A stretch of 64,000 bases of DNA from Spinacia oleracea (GCF_020520425.1 NC_079492.1:143100361-143164360); one strand, 5' to 3'. Numbered from the stretch's first letter, positions 1-15,000 are shown. Notes: generated by a model not told the origin, from the letters alone. Numbers and translations are program-made.

Positions 1-2069
1 AAATATGACCGTTGAGAAGGAAGAAGGGAAGTAGAGTGTGTAACCGTACAGTTGGAGGTTGGTTCTACTTTTATGGGAGTTTGTTGTTAAACATATATGT
101 TTTCACGAGGATCGCACGTGCTTGTCTCACTATGATTACCCGCCCGTGTGTAATGTGACCGTTGGATTATCCTTTGGTTTCTTACGTCTTTTCTTTTTTG
201 CCTAGGTAATTGTTTATTTTTTAATTTTATTTTAACTTTTGACCTTTTGAGGGTTATTATTCTTAATTGATTGTGGAGAATTTTCTTTTTGCGGAAAAAA
301 TTTGGTGTGTAGTGTATCTCTATATTGTGTTTAATCGAGATGAGTGACACTTAAGGTATAAAAAAATTGTTTCCCAATCATAGATTAATAGTTGTGTTTT
401 TTAAGGTACAAGTGGCAAAAAATTAAAAAAATGGATCAATCTATTATATACTTGTATGAGTTGTGATCACACGGGAATAAAAAAATTAGATGTAATTGTT
501 GTAATGAAAAATTTCATTATGAATAAGCAATGAATTTTGAATTTGTTTCTTTCAAGTTATTTTATAACTTATTTCATACAAAATAAGTTCATTTTCAGAT
601 AATTTCATACAAAGATATTTTTTCAAATTTAATACATTTTGTTGCAGACAAAATAAATTTAGATAAAATGATAAAATAAAAAATAATTCTAGTCATAAGA
701 AATTGATTAAACAAAGTTGCTTTGACAGACGATGAAATACAAAATAATACTCTATACTTTTCTCATGAAAATACTTCATTTTTCTTATAGTGGCAAACAT
801 TTCATATTTTTGTTATACTTCCTCTATTCCTTAAATATTACACCGTAGTTACTTTACGCTTTTCAACACCTACTTTGACTCTTGATATCTTATATTATGT
901 ATAAGTAAAAATCATAAAATTTAATACTCCGTATTTAGTAAATATACGATACGAATATAACAAGATCTCACATAGCTGCAATTTCTTTTAGTTATGAATC
1001 ACAAAAGACTATCAAAGGTCTAGTGTGAATAGTATAAAAAACAACATGGTGCGATATTTATAGAACGAATGAATTATGTTAGTTGATATAGGTTGTTTTT
1101 GTTGTAGTTAGTGGAATTCCGATATTGTCTATTCAAAAATGTAAATAGAAATTCCCATTTTATGACTTTAAAATGTATATGATACTCCCTCTGTCTCTTA
1201 TGATTGTTTCACACCTTAACTTTCACTTAATTAAGGCTTGAAGAGAATTGTGCTCAAATTAGGCATTTTGTGGGGACCACTATTCATGAGAGGTGGGAAA
1301 GAGAGCAAGTGAAAACACATGGATTTGCAAGTAGGAAAACATGGATCTGCAAGGGGGGTAAACATGTAAACTCAAAGGGTCAAAAGGCATACAAGTAAAT
1401 TTATTTCAAAGGAAGTGAGAAAATTAATACTTCATTGAAAATTTTAAAATGACAAATGGTTCTGCTTAAAAGCGTTTCATGTAATGTGGGACAAGACTAT
1501 AATAAAAGTGTTGTCAATAACTCAGGAGAAAGGGTGAAATTTTAAAATGTTGTCAAGTTGAAAATTTGCGTTATATTAACATTAAAAGCTTTTTAAAATT
1601 TAAGAGAGTACGTAAAAGAATATTGGGTATTTTTAGGTACATATCAAACACCTTAGGATTTAGCTTTGTACGAAATACATGTAAAGAGATGAGTCAAATT
1701 CAACCGGATATTACCAAACCACAACTCCAATTTAGGTTACCCGATGGGCCGGCCCTTTACGGAGAACAGGCTGAAAAGAACGAAGCGATTATCATCTCGC
1801 TCATGGACATGTTGTAACTTGTAAGGCCATAATTTCATAAACCCAAGCAATTAAAAACACGAACCTAATGCCCATGAACATGATTTTCCATTTCCAACTC
1901 CTTCGAACACACGGGAGTTATCGTACTAGAAAAGCTAGTCGGAAAACCCAAAATACAAACTTAAATGTCCATGTAGTTTATATATATTTCTAATAAATAC
2001 TGGATGGGATTGGTTGGATGTGTGAATTTCTACAAGTTTAGAGTGCAATTTCTACAAGTTTTGAGTGTT
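1..2069. other. Intergenic AT-rich DNA, left edge
   Basis: No gene is supported here. The right end is the region just downstream of the minus-strand UBX gene, so its 3' UTR should lie roughly at 1850-2069. The rest is AT-rich and holds an old Stowaway-like remnant (818-1074) and a lone Stowaway-type end, CTCCCTCTGTCTC at 1185, whose partner end I could not place. The small open frame at 1566-1817 has no recognisable domain and probably reflects chance. Confidence 0.6.
818..1074. mobile_element. Degenerate Stowaway-like MITE
   Basis: The left end CTTCCTCTATTCCTTAAATA follows a TA, and the right end is an imperfect reverse complement ending in GAACGAATGAAT before TA. The match continues about 26 bp inward (TTAAATATTACACC against GGTGCGATATTTATA). 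Size, TA flanks and CTTCCTCTATTCC-type ends fit the Tc1/mariner-derived Stowaway group. It is diverged and the exact borders are approximate. Confidence 0.45.
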
Positions 2070-5000
2070 TCAAATTAACTCCATAAACAACGCTTCTTGC
2101 TTGCTTGTCAGGCCAAGCTCGTTTAAGCTCAAGTTGCACTCTCCGTTGCTGAATGCTTTGCGAGGGTATGGCCTTACCTGTCAATGCCATACAGCATAGT
2201 TGAAATGAGATTCATGAATAGATCAAATTTGCTACAGAATAAAGCAAGAACTCAAGAAAAGTTGACAAGGCCAACATTGTTACAACTTGCATATTTTAGA
2301 AGTTTCCCAATTGTAATTACCAGAAAAGATATACTTGTACTAATTGAAGAGAAAAATTGAATAAATCGAGCTCCCACCTCTCAAAATATTGATTGAGCTT
2401 CGATTTGGGGAAAAAAAGAAGAAGAATAGAAACAGTGTGAATGATACAAGTACTGAAGTAGAGAATTACCAATCTATAGGTGCCAGGTCTGACTGCTTTC
2501 CCAATATCAATGAAGTCGAAGAGAGACTGCAGGATCAACGATCAGTTAGCTATCACTAGATTATAAGTGGTCAATCATATCCTAACAGAAGCAACTATTT
2601 ACAGGATATACCTGCAATTTATCAGACTTAAGAAACCGGCGGCCACGTCGACTGCCATCAGGCATTCTAACAAGAAGAGTTACAGTATTCTCATTATCCA
2701 AAGGTGGTTCTTCGGGAAGGGAAGCTTCTTTGGCAGCCAGTTGCCTCTCAAGTTCCTAGAACAAGAAAAACTTCTCAATGGTCGGGAAATTATGATATTC
2801 CAGGAGTAAAACTGACAAGTGATATACATAATTTGCAATATGCTAATCTCCAACATAAATCAATTATATCAAACTACTTTTCACCATCGTCCAGAATTGT
2901 TAAGAAAAAACATGGATGGAAAGAAATATTAAAAAAAGAACTACAACCATAAAAGAAAATCAATTGCATTACGTACTCTTTTTCTTTAAACATAGTAAAG
3001 AAGTATAAGATGAAAAACAAAAGGGAAACTGGACAGTAGAAAAAGAGTACAAGTGAGAAAACTAGAACCACACACAAAAGCACATAAGTTCTTTAAAATG
3101 ACACCCATGGAGTTGTATACACACAACGGCAACCAATGAAACTACCCTTAGCCATACAGGCTGGATAGCGTAGTAAGATTTTTGGCTAACAAAGAGCATT
3201 AGGAATTAATTAACCATTAGGAATTAAATGGAGAAAAGTAAGTTCAATATTGTGCTCTGAATTAATAGCTTAAACAAAGACCATTATTATTAAGTTGTTA
3301 GTTGCTTGAACAAGAAGATAGTTAGTTACTTAGGAAAGAATCTCTACAAATAAAGCAAATCAGAGAGAGGGAATGTATGTATGAATGTTGAAATTGTGGA
3401 AAGTAATTGGAGGTTGTAGCTGGGGCTCTCAAAATATTGGTAATTGGTGACTATTCACCTTGAACCTTGATTAGCATTAATACAGTTATGTCTTGCTTGT
3501 TCTTCCCTAATCCTTTTCTTCCTCCTTTAATCTCTCTTTATGCTTTACTAGGTTCACTATTAGTAAAGGAAAGGAAGGGGGAAAAAAGGAAGAGAAGGAA
3601 AGGGAAAAGGATTTTATTTCCAATTTGGTTTAACAGAAGACAATGAAGGGAGAAAGGAAACGTAATTGACACCTTTTTAATTTTCTCTTTCCTCTCAAAT
3701 TCCTCCAATTTCGTGAGGAGAGGAAAGTGAACATTTTGTAAAGGAGCTTTCCTCTCATTTTTATTCCTTTCCTGTCAAATTCCATGTCATTTATCAAACC
3801 AAACATGGGAACATACTAAAACCACCCCTTTCTTTTCTTTTCCTCTCAAATCCCTTCAACAAAACAAACCGTTAATTCTCTGTTTTGTCACTAATCTGTA
3901 ACCAGAGCTGGTTCATAGCACATAGGCCCTTTTCTTCCTAATACAACCTTGCCGTAAAGGAACACATGAAACAACAAATTTCTAGTGGTTGTTTGGTTGA
4001 ATTAATATTTCCTTAAAAAGTGTCATTCCCGTGTAATTTCATTTCCTAGTAAGTGCAAAATGTTGTTTGGTTCAACAAGAGGAGTACACCTTCTGACAGG
4101 AAGTTCCACATACATGGTAGGGGGGTGGGCGGGGGTTGTCTAGGCAAACAACTTCATCCATTCTGTGGGAAGTAGAGCATTCTAGGAAGTATCAACCAAC
4201 ACAATATTTCACTTCAAAAAAAAATTCTACCTTTCCATATTTTAGATGTCAAACACTCAAACCAAACAAGGGCACCTAGTATATCTTGTTGCTGTCAATA
4301 GTCTAAATACTAGGAAGGTATGGAAGCACAAGACCAAATCTTACAGACAATAATAGGTTGCTTGTAAAAACAGAAGAAAAATAGAATAACAAAAGGCCAA
4401 AAACACCTTTCTTCAAAAGAAGAAAAAAAGGGAACAATCATGACATGCGGATTACCTGGAGAAGATTAAAGAGAAGTCATGCTATGTACAAACTGGTTTA
4501 CTACAGAACAATAAAGTTCTATTAACATTCCCACTAAAACCGACCCGACCTAACCAGGACGAAATCAAAAACAATTGAAATGGATTAGTTTCCTACAACA
4601 AGTTAATTATCGATAGACCTTAAATTGTCCCGAGCCGACCCATGAACCCAAATTCTTCTTGCCTGAATATGACCAGCACCTGAATGAACTCAACCTAAAA
4701 GTCTCATCACCCAAATTTGACCCGACCCTGAATGGACCAGACCATACCCAGCCCAAATGGACCTGTTTTCCACCTCTATGCATAGGTTCAGTCAAACAGT
4801 AAATGTGTTTTTGAATTGTCACCTCTCGGCGAATGTATACAGGAAGCCTTTTTAAAAATAAAATAAAAACTCACCATTTTTCAGCACCCAAAATAAATTT
4901 ATGATGGTTTACAAACTAATACGAAGCTACAATATTGTATCCTCTAATCCGTAAGTTCTATAATTAATTACACTATTGTATGAACCCGACCCGCCAACCC

Positions 5001-8000
5001 CAACATAAAACACAAGTATCTGTATCTTGCACAAACTTGTTTGTTAGTGACTTAATGTAATGATCAAACTTGCGTACAACAGACCTTGAAGAGAAAAACA
5101 GATAGGAGCTCAACATCAAATAGAGAATCATTTACCATAAAGTAGGGACATGAATGGTCTAAAAGGGTTAGTACAAAACAGAAGAATAACACCACTTGTT
5201 GAGAGAATAACACGATTTTTTAAGACGAAGAATTTGCAAATTTACCTGTTCCTCCTCTAATTTCCTCCGCGATTCTTCCTCCTTTTGCCTCTGCTCTTCC
5301 AGTGCCGCTTCCCTAGCTGCTTTTTCTTCCTCCACTGCCCTCATTTCCCTTTCCCTATCAGCTTCTAATGCAGCATGGTACTCATCATCCTGCATGCACC
5401 AAGGGAAAGTAGTATGAAATTACAAAAAAAGAAAAAAAAGAAAAATAAAAAGCCAACATCATTAAATTTGAAGACTCAAATCCCATACCTGCTGTTCCCG
5501 AATTGCACGCTGGGCAACAAGGCCAGGTGAAGGAGAACGAGGCATTCTCCATTGTGTATCAAATCCAGCGTGCATCATCTGATGTGGAGCATATGGGACA
5601 CGAAATCCACTCTCGGGGATTCCACCGAACATAGCAGCCTCGAGCATAACTGCTTCGTCATGTTCCACAGAGGAGATACCGCCCCACTACAAGAAAGGGT
5701 TCAATAATTCATGAGGGGGAAAACAGCTTTGAACTTCCACAAATTTCATATGAAAAAAAAAGGTCAAGTCGATATCTCCTATTTCCAATTTTCTAGAATA
5801 ATTGTATTCATGAAATACACATTGTAATGTGTGAAGGGACAGTATTACCTCGTCAGAAGGAAAAGCATTTCCATTGGGATGTGTCTCACTAGCAACAGTT
5901 GGTTGTGGAGGATTCAGAGTAGGATTAACTTCTGATTCTTCTACTTCTGTGTGAGTCGCTGAAGCAGAAGACCTACGCCTTGACCTATTCCGGACCAGCG
6001 GTTGTTCATCCATATCATCTGCTTCATCTTGGAAGGATGAACTCCCTGCTTCTTTCTTATGGTGAGTTGAAGAGGGCTTATCAGAAGAACCAACATCTTG
6101 CCTTCAAGGTCAAGAAAGAAATGGACAAAGATCGGATTACAATTTATAAAGAGAAAATTATTCTTTTCTAGTCCACTTCGGAAGAGGGGTAAATCATAAA
6201 TATTGAGCGGTGAGGACACTAACTCAGCTCTAAATAACACTGAAGAGATGTACTAAAGTATGTAAAGACAAAATATTAGCCACAGAAAGAGCTACGATAG
6301 GCTGTAGTCAAAGACAAGGTATACTGAATCATGACCTGGCTTCATTGCATATGACAGCCTAGTCCAAAAGGTTCATGTAAATTAATGAATTGGTATAAAA
6401 TATACCAAACTAGTGAGAATTATTTATCCTTTCTATATGTGCAAGAAAGGTCACCCAACCCAAAACCTACTCCACTTAGCGTAGGAGGAGTGCAATGGAA
6501 AAGGATGTAAAGGGAAAAAAAAAACTACTACCAAAGCCCACAAGATCCGGGAAAGGATGGGAAAATAAACCCCAGTAACATATAGCCATTGACCTACCTT
6601 AATTCTCAACAAATAGTAGCACACAGAATACCACTATAAAATACTTCGTATTACATGTACAACCCAAGTGTCACCACTTTTCTATCAAACAAGTAAACAA
6701 CTATATCTTTTAAGTTAAAAACTACTTGATGCCTTGATTGACTGAAAGGTGATAATGATCTGAGCCACGAGCTACTTGAATTCGGCTCATCCAAGGGTTG
6801 GTCAAAACTCGACCAGAAGATTTTATGATTAGAGCACCAGGCTGATAGCATTTGGAATATTTACTTTAATTTATGGATGGAAGAACCATAAAATTACCAC
6901 GGTGTTAATTTTTTTAATTTTAGCATCAAGTTACAGTGCAAAAGATTTCAATAATAGATTAAAAAAAAAAGTTAAAAGTCAAACCTATTCGAAATTGAAG
7001 ACGAGTTCAAGTCAAACCATTACCCGAGTCGCTCAATTATCACTCTATATATACCCCAGTCATAGCAATAGTGAAAGTAAAACTTATCAAGGGATTTAGT
7101 TATCTCAAGGTGAGACTTAGGTTCAGGCGTTCAGCTCCATTTCAGGGTTACAGTCGGAGCTAATGCCGAGTAGCTTATTACACTATAAAACTATCAGTCG
7201 TTAACTTGCGTATCCCTTTTATTAGAAAAAGGTCAATTCCATTTTCCTGGGACAAAATTAAGTTGTTTAGCATCAGATCAGATTTTGTTGAAGTACCGAT
7301 TATTCAGATCAGATAATCAGGTATACATTAGTTTTTCCAGATGTATTTATCAATAGTCACCAAGAAAACCATAACTAACTGCACCTACTAATATATATAC
7401 CTTCTATTTGGTTCGCCTACTATCCCTAGCTCTTCCACCTCGAGAGGCCCGTTAGCAACTGAACCAGAAGCTCCAGCATTGAGACTTACCTGTCTTTGTA
7501 GAATTTCCTGTTCTGCTGTCTACATTGAGATTTACAAGATAGTATCACCAAATGTCAACAGCTGTAAACAAATTTACAAGAACAACAAAGGCAAAAATCA
7601 TAGATCATTAACCTTCAAAGATAAGGAAACCGCGTGTTCAAGCTCGGCCTCATCTCGCTGAGGTGGCCCCTGGTGCAGGCCAACATCATCCAACCCCTAT
7701 AAAATAAATAATTGTTATCCCGATACTGAAATTACGTAAGACTAGTAAACAGCATAAATTAACAGAAAAGTCCAAAGTTGAAAAGGATTACAGGGCCAAC
7801 TTGATTCGTCTGGAGTTCAGCATCTTTCTTGGAAGCCTCGATGGCAGCTCGAATCATTTCTTCCTCTATGTCATTTGACGCATCATCCGGCAAATCATCA
7901 AATTGAGGTGCACTAGGTCTGGAGTTATTCCTACTACCTCCAAAGTTCCCTGGGATTATGTCATCATCATCATCAACAATGACAGTTCCACGTATTTGAG

Positions 8001-10145
8001 GTCCCTCTGCATCAATAGAGTCTGTGACATCCTCAATCCTGGGACCATGACCAGAAGGAGCAGCTAAACTGTCACCCCCGCCTATGACTTCTATGGGAAT
8101 TTCCCTAACTTCTCTTGGCTGTGTCACAATTGGGGCACGTCCCATGAGCTCAGAGCTGGTATCGAATAAATTCCTAGTATCAAATAGGCTCCTCCCAAAG
8201 GCTGGATCAAGGACAGAGAAAGGATTCCCCCCTCTGGTAGCAGATAATAGTGATGTAGGACCACGAGGCTCTATTACTGGCGGTTCATCTATATCCATGA
8301 GATCATTTGGTGTGGCAGTACCAGTAATAGGGGCATCCTGCAATCTAGATGTTTGAAGAGGAAATGCAATTACACTTTCAATCATTAGTTAGAAACGAAA
8401 GCCAAAGGTGCTATTAGTAACCTATATTTAAATATAACGGGAAGCTCTACAAGAGGACAACCCATAGTAGATACTAGACAACGATTAGGAAAGATGGTCA
8501 TGGAAAGAGCAAGGGGTAGCAAGAACTTACACATTTCTATCTCCCTCACTAAAATGTGCATTAACAGCTTCATTGAGATTTCCACCGAATTCCTGCGCAA
8601 ATACAGAAATATGCTATAAAATCTAACGAAGAAAAGCACACAGCTGCACAAACATCCGAAGTTATACAAGCAAAAAAGACTGCAACTACATATTAAAATA
8701 TTGAACCTACCTTTAAAGCACAAGATAAGTAGCACAGAGCAACTCAAACATTAACAAGAACGAAGAGAACTGTGCATAACAGGTTTAACACTTACATAAA
8801 AGACTTGATAATTCATAAAGCAACATAATCCTGATGATACATTTATATCTGAGGGATTAACATGGATGTCCTTGGTAAACAGGGAGAGATGGAAGAAGAC
8901 AGTCTATTTCAAACGTCCAAAGCAACAAACAAATGGCCTTGAGATTAGGAGCAAATAAAATAGCCTCTCTGTGAAGAACCTAAAATACTCCCTCGGTCCT
9001 TCATTTCATCAGGTAAGGGCGTATGGCATATTCTCCTTAACTTTTACTCTTGACAATTTATCACAAACTTTCAACTTTTCCAGTAACATCTAAATAAGAT
9101 AAAATCCTTCCAGCTGATCCTCTTCCGGCACAAGTACATTACCACACACATGATCTCAACATATAATAACCATAGCTGGTCCAGGGCCAAGAACTGAAAG
9201 CCTAAACTAAATGGCACTGCATTCTTTAGTGCACTGCATTCTTTAGTGTTAAACAGGAAACTTTCAACTTATCAAGAACTTGATTGAGCTTAGTCTTCAA
9301 GGACTACACTCAATTCAAGTAAAAGCTTGTGGTGCATTTCTCTGTAGCGCATTTTCTTAACACGGAATAAAATCCATCATATTTGGAGAGGATAAACTGC
9401 AACTAATAGAATTGTCTTCTCAGTTACTCTTAACATCCTTAAATTTGAGGAACCACCAAACAACAATCAACACAAAACACAACCTCACAAAAAATCCACT
9501 CCTTGAGACCATGCAAAAGACGAGCTCAAATGATGAATTTAATAACAGATGCATAGAAGCACGGTATAAACTCGCTAGCTATATAATTACTATGCTAACT
9601 GAAGTACTGAACTACACAAATGGAAAGACGAGGCAAAAAAAATGCCAACAGGCGTACAAAAGAAACCGCCCATTGGTAAAATCACCTTCATTTCCACTTG
9701 ATCAATAGCACTAAACAAAATTATCATCAATTAATCAAACAAAACAAACCCCACAAGGATTGAATCAAGTCAATTGCAAACAATTGTCAATGCCATCCGA
9801 ATTTAGCTGAAACATATAAACTTCCCATAAATGAATCGGACTAACAGCACATTAGCAAAATACAAATAATACCCATCAAACTAATCACAATAATTGATCA
9901 GAAAATACCCTTCTCTTCGATTGTTCAATCCATATAACAAATACCCAGAATTTAACAAAGAAAACAAAGAAAATAAGAAAGAAAGTAAACCCTAATTAAC
10001 CCAACTCAAAAGGCGAAACAAAAATAAAACCCAAATTCGATTACGTAAAGTAAATTAATACCTTAAGCCTTTGCGTAGCCACAGGCTCAGGTGCGCCGGT
10101 GATGCTCATAAAAGTCTCAATTGCTTCCCGATTGACAGTCGCCAT
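2070..10145 (-). CDS. PUX8: Plant UBX domain-containing protein, PUX8-like (p97/CDC48 adaptor)
   Basis: Eleven exons (minus): 10145-10062, 8592-8531, 8344-7792, 7696-7613, 7519-7401, 6101-5849, 5686-5489, 5389-5246, 2755-2612, 2526-2470, 2177-2070; 1806 bp, 601 aa, all phases agree. The start [17 protein letters not shown] opens a UBA-like domain (aa 1-48). Two ubiquitin-interacting motifs follow: I213-x2-A216-x3-S220 and L252-x2-A255-x3-S259. Exon 8 (aa 452-499) is a charged Glu/Arg coiled coil. Exons 9-11 (aa about 515-599) form the UBX fold with [18 protein letters not shown], and the usual FPR loop reads YPR (570-572). Known of the family: UBX proteins dock on the CDC48/p97 AAA ATPase N-domain, while UBA and UIM bind ubiquitylated cargo. 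Inferred role: bringing ubiquitylated proteins to CDC48 in nucleus or cytosol. The exon 3 acceptor (8344) was chosen because it alone keeps the frame. The assignment to PUX8 rather than a close paralogue is from remembered similarity. Confidence 0.92.
4540..4778. repeat. Degenerate CCGACCC-rich hAT-like remnant in PUX intron 8
   Basis: Inside the 2.5-kb intron between PUX exons 8 and 9 is a run of degenerate motifs such as CCGACCCGACC and TTTGACCCGACCC. It ends in GTTTTCCACCTCTA, which resembles the right end of the hAT-type elements described elsewhere in this window. No matching left end or 8-bp duplication was found, so it is probably an old or truncated copy. Confidence 0.4.
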
Positions 10146-12096
10146 TGTGAGTTTTCAGGAATAATTTCAACTTGTTAGAAGGGGATTCAGAGATTTTTGT
10201 ATAATTTGGTAAATATTTTGAGTCTAGAATTATTGTGGGCTAATATATATTGGGGTTATAGAACTATGGTTAGCGGTGGAGATGAAAATGGAGTATTGTT
10301 TGACACAGAATTCTCTCAAATCTTCTACACTTGGGAGATTGGGAATGGACAAAGAATGCCTTGCAATACAAGTAGACTATTTTTGTTGTAAACTATGACA
10401 AGCAAAGGACCCAAAAGGAAAAACCACTTTGGCCTTTGTGTTTGCTTGTGTGTGAAAAATACAACCATGTTGATTTTGGTGGTGTAAAGCATCATAAGCA
10501 TGTTAGTAATTGTTTACCATTAGACCTTAGTAAAATCATCACATTCACAGTATAAACGTACGTGAGAGTGGATGGCTTGAAAGTTAAAACTAACTTGAAC
10601 AGAAATAGACTCGATCTAAAGTTGACTCGTACCCGAAACTAAATGACCTGAAACAGATCTGAACTGAATTGACTAGACATAATCAAATTTAGTATTCTCA
10701 TGGATTAGTTCGCACAATAAGTTAATTTTAATTAACTTGTACCTGAAGGAAAACTCTTGTTACCCGAACTTGTCCTAAATCGTATAGACCCGACTCGTAC
10801 TTGGTATGTAGTTCATTTGCTAGCTCTATTTACAACAATGCACTAAAATAGTTTTACTATTACTATGTATTAAAGGGCTAGAAAGTAGTTCTAACTTTCA
10901 AATCAATCATTTGAACAAAATGAAAGGTAAACCACAACTAAAATAGAGATTAAAAAAACATAAAAGATTTTGAGAACTGAAGTCTTAACATTGGAACTGA
11001 AATCATAACCGTTAATGAAAAAGTTTAGTATTGTATAAGTTTATTGATACTAGGGGTGAGCAAGACCGAGTACCTGAACAAAATTCAAAAAACCATATCT
11101 GGAACGAAAATCGATTGAAAGATAACCCTTACCAATTTGAAACGGAGGCGATGGGCATACGTACCGAGTACCGGTCATTTCACTTAATTATGGAATTTAT
11201 GTATTTTTTTATAGAGTATTAATATTTGGGCCAATTTGTAGTTTTTACATCTAATTCAAACTTTGCTCGAATATTGTTTTTATTGAGCTAAATAAACACT
11301 TTTTTGGTAAAAAAATACAAATAACTAATCATATTTACATAACCGAGCACTTAACCGGACCCGGTTCCAAAAAGTGGGGAATCAGAAGCTCGTCAAAAAA
11401 ATGGGAACTGGAAAACGTTACAAAAAGTTGGGGATCGGAATAGGCTTAACCCGATTCCTAGTTATTATTATTATTATTTATTATTATTATTATTATTGTT
11501 GTTGTTATTTTCTTTTTATTAATTTATACTCTTTTGTGTTATTGGAAAAAGCTTTGATAATTTTACAAGATTGACCACCAAATCTAAAGAGAAAAACCTA
11601 ATCAAAACTCGAAACACGAAAATTTTGATCCAACCCAAAAAATCCGATATAACCGGAAAATCTGATTCGTATGAACAGATCACATACGGGCCGATCTGAT
11701 ATTGATCCAAAATCCTGACCCGAATCAAACCCGACCCAATTATAAAAATACGAAGTAACCCAAAATCCAAATGAACCCAACACATACACAAAGCCGATCC
11801 GAAAGGAAAATAACCCAAATGATCCGATCCTACCCGAGTGGACTTAATCAGACTACAATCCAAACGACCCGTTTACCCAGTCTAAATTTACCGAGTAACA
11901 CAAGTACGGAACGGTACAACACTGACGGTCATAAGGTAAGATTTTGTAATCGGAGTCAGGGACATTAAAAAGAAAAAAGAAAAACTGTGTATCCCTTCTC
12001 GCCGGAGACGAACTGATCGCTGCTCCACGACATAAAAAACACCGTGCAATTCCAGATCCATTTCAACTCGTCGACGACTCGACGGAAGAGAGAGAG
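10146..12096. other. Divergent intergenic region between PUX and PIG-U genes
   Basis: This 1.95-kb stretch separates two genes transcribed away from each other, so both promoters should lie in it. On the PUX side a TATA-like ATATATATT lies near 10240. The middle holds eroded copies of the same hAT-like repeat type (ACCCGA/CCGAAC-rich pieces near 10580-10830, 11050-11220 and 11580-11880). A hAT-like left end, TAGGGGTGAGCAAGACCGAG, is at about 11050, and a TTA microsatellite is at about 11465-11500. The small open frames here are in repeat sequence and are not taken as genes. Confidence 0.6.
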
Positions 12097-15000
12097 ATGG
12101 GAGAAGAAGACAGCACAAAATCATCGACAAAGACGAAGGAGGTAACGAGATTCTGGGAATGGGCAATTGCAGCAATCATCTTCAGACTTGTACTCATCTA
12201 CTTCTTCCCAGATATCCTCTCTCAGTTAGCCTCCCGACCCGAAGTCTCCACCCCTGTCACTTCCCTCCGCCGCCGTAATTCTCACTCTTCTCTACCTATA
12301 GTTGAAATCCCACTTAGTTTGCAAGTTTAATTGCTAACCCTTTTTTATTCTATGATTGAATTTTTGGCAGTTGCTGAGGGCTACTGGTTGAAGAAGCAGG
12401 CATCAATTTCCCCTTATGCTGGTTTGTTTCGAGAAAATTCATATTTTCAAATTTGTTTTTGTGGGTGTCATTGGTTTTGAACTTGGGTTTGCTTATTTTG
12501 TAAAAAAATTCTTCATTTTGGGGATTTTTGCAGGATCTATGTACCACGGGTCTCCTTTGCTGCTCTCAGTGCTTGGTCCTTTAACTGTTAGAAAGTAATA
12601 ACTGATGAATTTATGTTGTGTTGGTGATTGTGAGTACTATTTTAATTGAATTGTTGCTAAACCTATGTTTTGTTGCAATTTTTGTAGCATTGATGGTCAG
12701 CCAAGCCACATTTTGTGCAGGTAAATCTTCCCTTCAACGCGTTCTGTGTTAGTGGAGTTCCATTTTTTATTGTTAGGCTAGTAGTGGATTTCATGATATC
12801 GATTGGAAGATTTTAGAGTTAGCTCTTTGTTTGTTGGTACTGCTAAGTGCTTGTTGGCAACACTTTTTTTTATGAGTTAGGTGTGGCATTTGTCTAAACC
12901 ATCGTATCTAATGTCTAAAACTATGTATGAATTTACTAGGACGACTTTGTGCGGGTTGTGTACTTGTATCCCATCATCTCGTCCCCCACATTACTCCGTT
13001 CCTTCCAAATGGCTGGCTATCATGTGAAATTATACTGTGATTTATTATTTAATTAGTAAATGGAGACATAGTTTTGTAGGTACCCAAGATGTTTATTTTC
13101 CAATGAAGGGATTATTAGTTAATGCACATTGTGGAGATTTACATTATGTTTGGATTGGAAAATTTGGAGAGAAAGTGAGGGATGCATTTCCCCTTATTTC
13201 GATAAGACATAGGCAAAGGGGAGAGAATTGGATGGATTCATTTTCTTTCCCCTTTTAATTAATCAAACCCCTATATTGTTGGAAGTATCTGGAAAGAAAA
13301 TGGAAGCTCAGTCTTCCCCTCCCTTTCTCTTCCCTTCTTTCCCGTCTCTTTACTTACCCCCCGCAAATGCCAACCAAACAAAGTGTTATTCTGAATACCG
13401 GTTGGGACTATAAAATTACATAGGATTCTGCAAAGTTTTGCTCAACCTAATTTTTGAGGCCTACTGTCTGTTGATTCACTGTTTCGTCTTTTGCCACTTT
13501 CTTCTCCATTATTTCCTTGAATTTTGGTTTTGAAGTTTTTGTCAAGGGTTTGTTTGCTTTCTACTTTGGTGAAGCACTGGGATCAATGTGTTCTTGTATG
13601 TTGAATTCATGCTTTTGAATTGCGTAGATATCTTTTACATTTTTTTATCAGCCAAATATTCAACCGAAATATAGAAAAAAGAATCTTCATGGTCAATATC
13701 AACGCTTGGATATAGTCTGCTTTTTGTGATTGCAGATTTGATTGCTGCATTGCTTCTCCGAGCAACTGGTCAGAAGCTTCAATCAGCATATTGCCAGAGT
13801 TTGAAAGCACTAGGCGTTGAAAAAATATTGGGAGGCTCAGGTAATTTGCAATGTCAAAGAATTTCATCTTTTTTAAATAATCTAGAAAACATAAAAGACT
13901 AAAATTGTCCATTATATATATAAGTTTTTGGAAATTGACCCCTTAAAGAATAATCATGAGAAATAGCATATGTATAATTCAACTATGCCAATAATATATG
14001 TGTATGTATCTTAAAGTAAAAGTGAAACTTCTTTATTAGAAGAGTTATGCATATGCTTGAAAATATGGTTTTGTAGGGAAATGCACTAGGTCTTTTAATT
14101 ATGGATATATTTAATCAAGTTCAAGGTATTTGATTGGTTTAGATCTTGTTGTATCAATTAAATCATGTTAGGGCCCTAATCCTTTTAGATTTTATAATGC
14201 GTGGGTTATTCATCACAATTAAGGATCGGGTTTCGGAAGTATGGAAATAAATCTTGTTTTGGAGAGGTATAGGGGTTTTAAAGATGCGAAAGTTTAAAAT
14301 TGTTTATGATCGCTTATGTTAGGACTTTAGAGGTGTTTGGTGATAATATGGTGAGGATAAGAGATCTTATTCAAGGTATTGTTGACACTGATAAGGCAAG
14401 AGAGTGATGGTCTTCTAACCAGCGAGTTGGAACTCCAAAGAGAATCTAAAAAATGAGATAGAAATGTGTTGCTTAAAGAAAATAGAAGTCGATGTCAGAA
14501 ATGAAACAGTAGCTGGAAAAAAAGGGGGTTAGTTGGTCGAATTTGTTTTGAAGGTTGTTTATGGGAGGAGAAGTTTTATTTTGAAAAGGTTGAAGTTGAG
14601 AGCATGGAACTCATCAGGGGTCAAGATGTTTGTGGTGAGGAGATTTCTTCTTTTATTAATCACCTTTTCTAGGAAGAGGAGGTTGATGGTCTTTCTACTA
14701 ATGGGTTGAATTGGATTTTATGAGCATGACTGTTTGGCTGTAGAGGGAGTTTGAAGTTGATGAGCTCAAGAGGGATCCTTTAATATGAAGCCCGATGACT
14801 GATGAGTTGGGTTGCTGTTAACAATGACTTGTTTGAGGTGTTTTATGAGTATTTTTTATTTTTATACTTTATGATTGGAGTGGTTTAGGGTTTAGGGACT
14901 AAGGCTTTGTTGTTGTTGTATGATTGGAGTGGTTTGTAAGAGTATGAACTCTTGTTTCTAAGAAGGAAAGGTTTATTTAGGTACGTTAAAGGTTTTGAGT

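Noticed and set aside
4500..6200. Separate small genes in the PUX introns on either strand
   Set aside because: The frames are either PUX exons read through into introns or intron repeats.
7477..7520. Alternative donor AGACAG|GTAAGT inside PUX exon 5
   Set aside because: Using it would shorten the exon and break the phase with exon 6; the longer exon gives a continuous frame. Minor use cannot be excluded.
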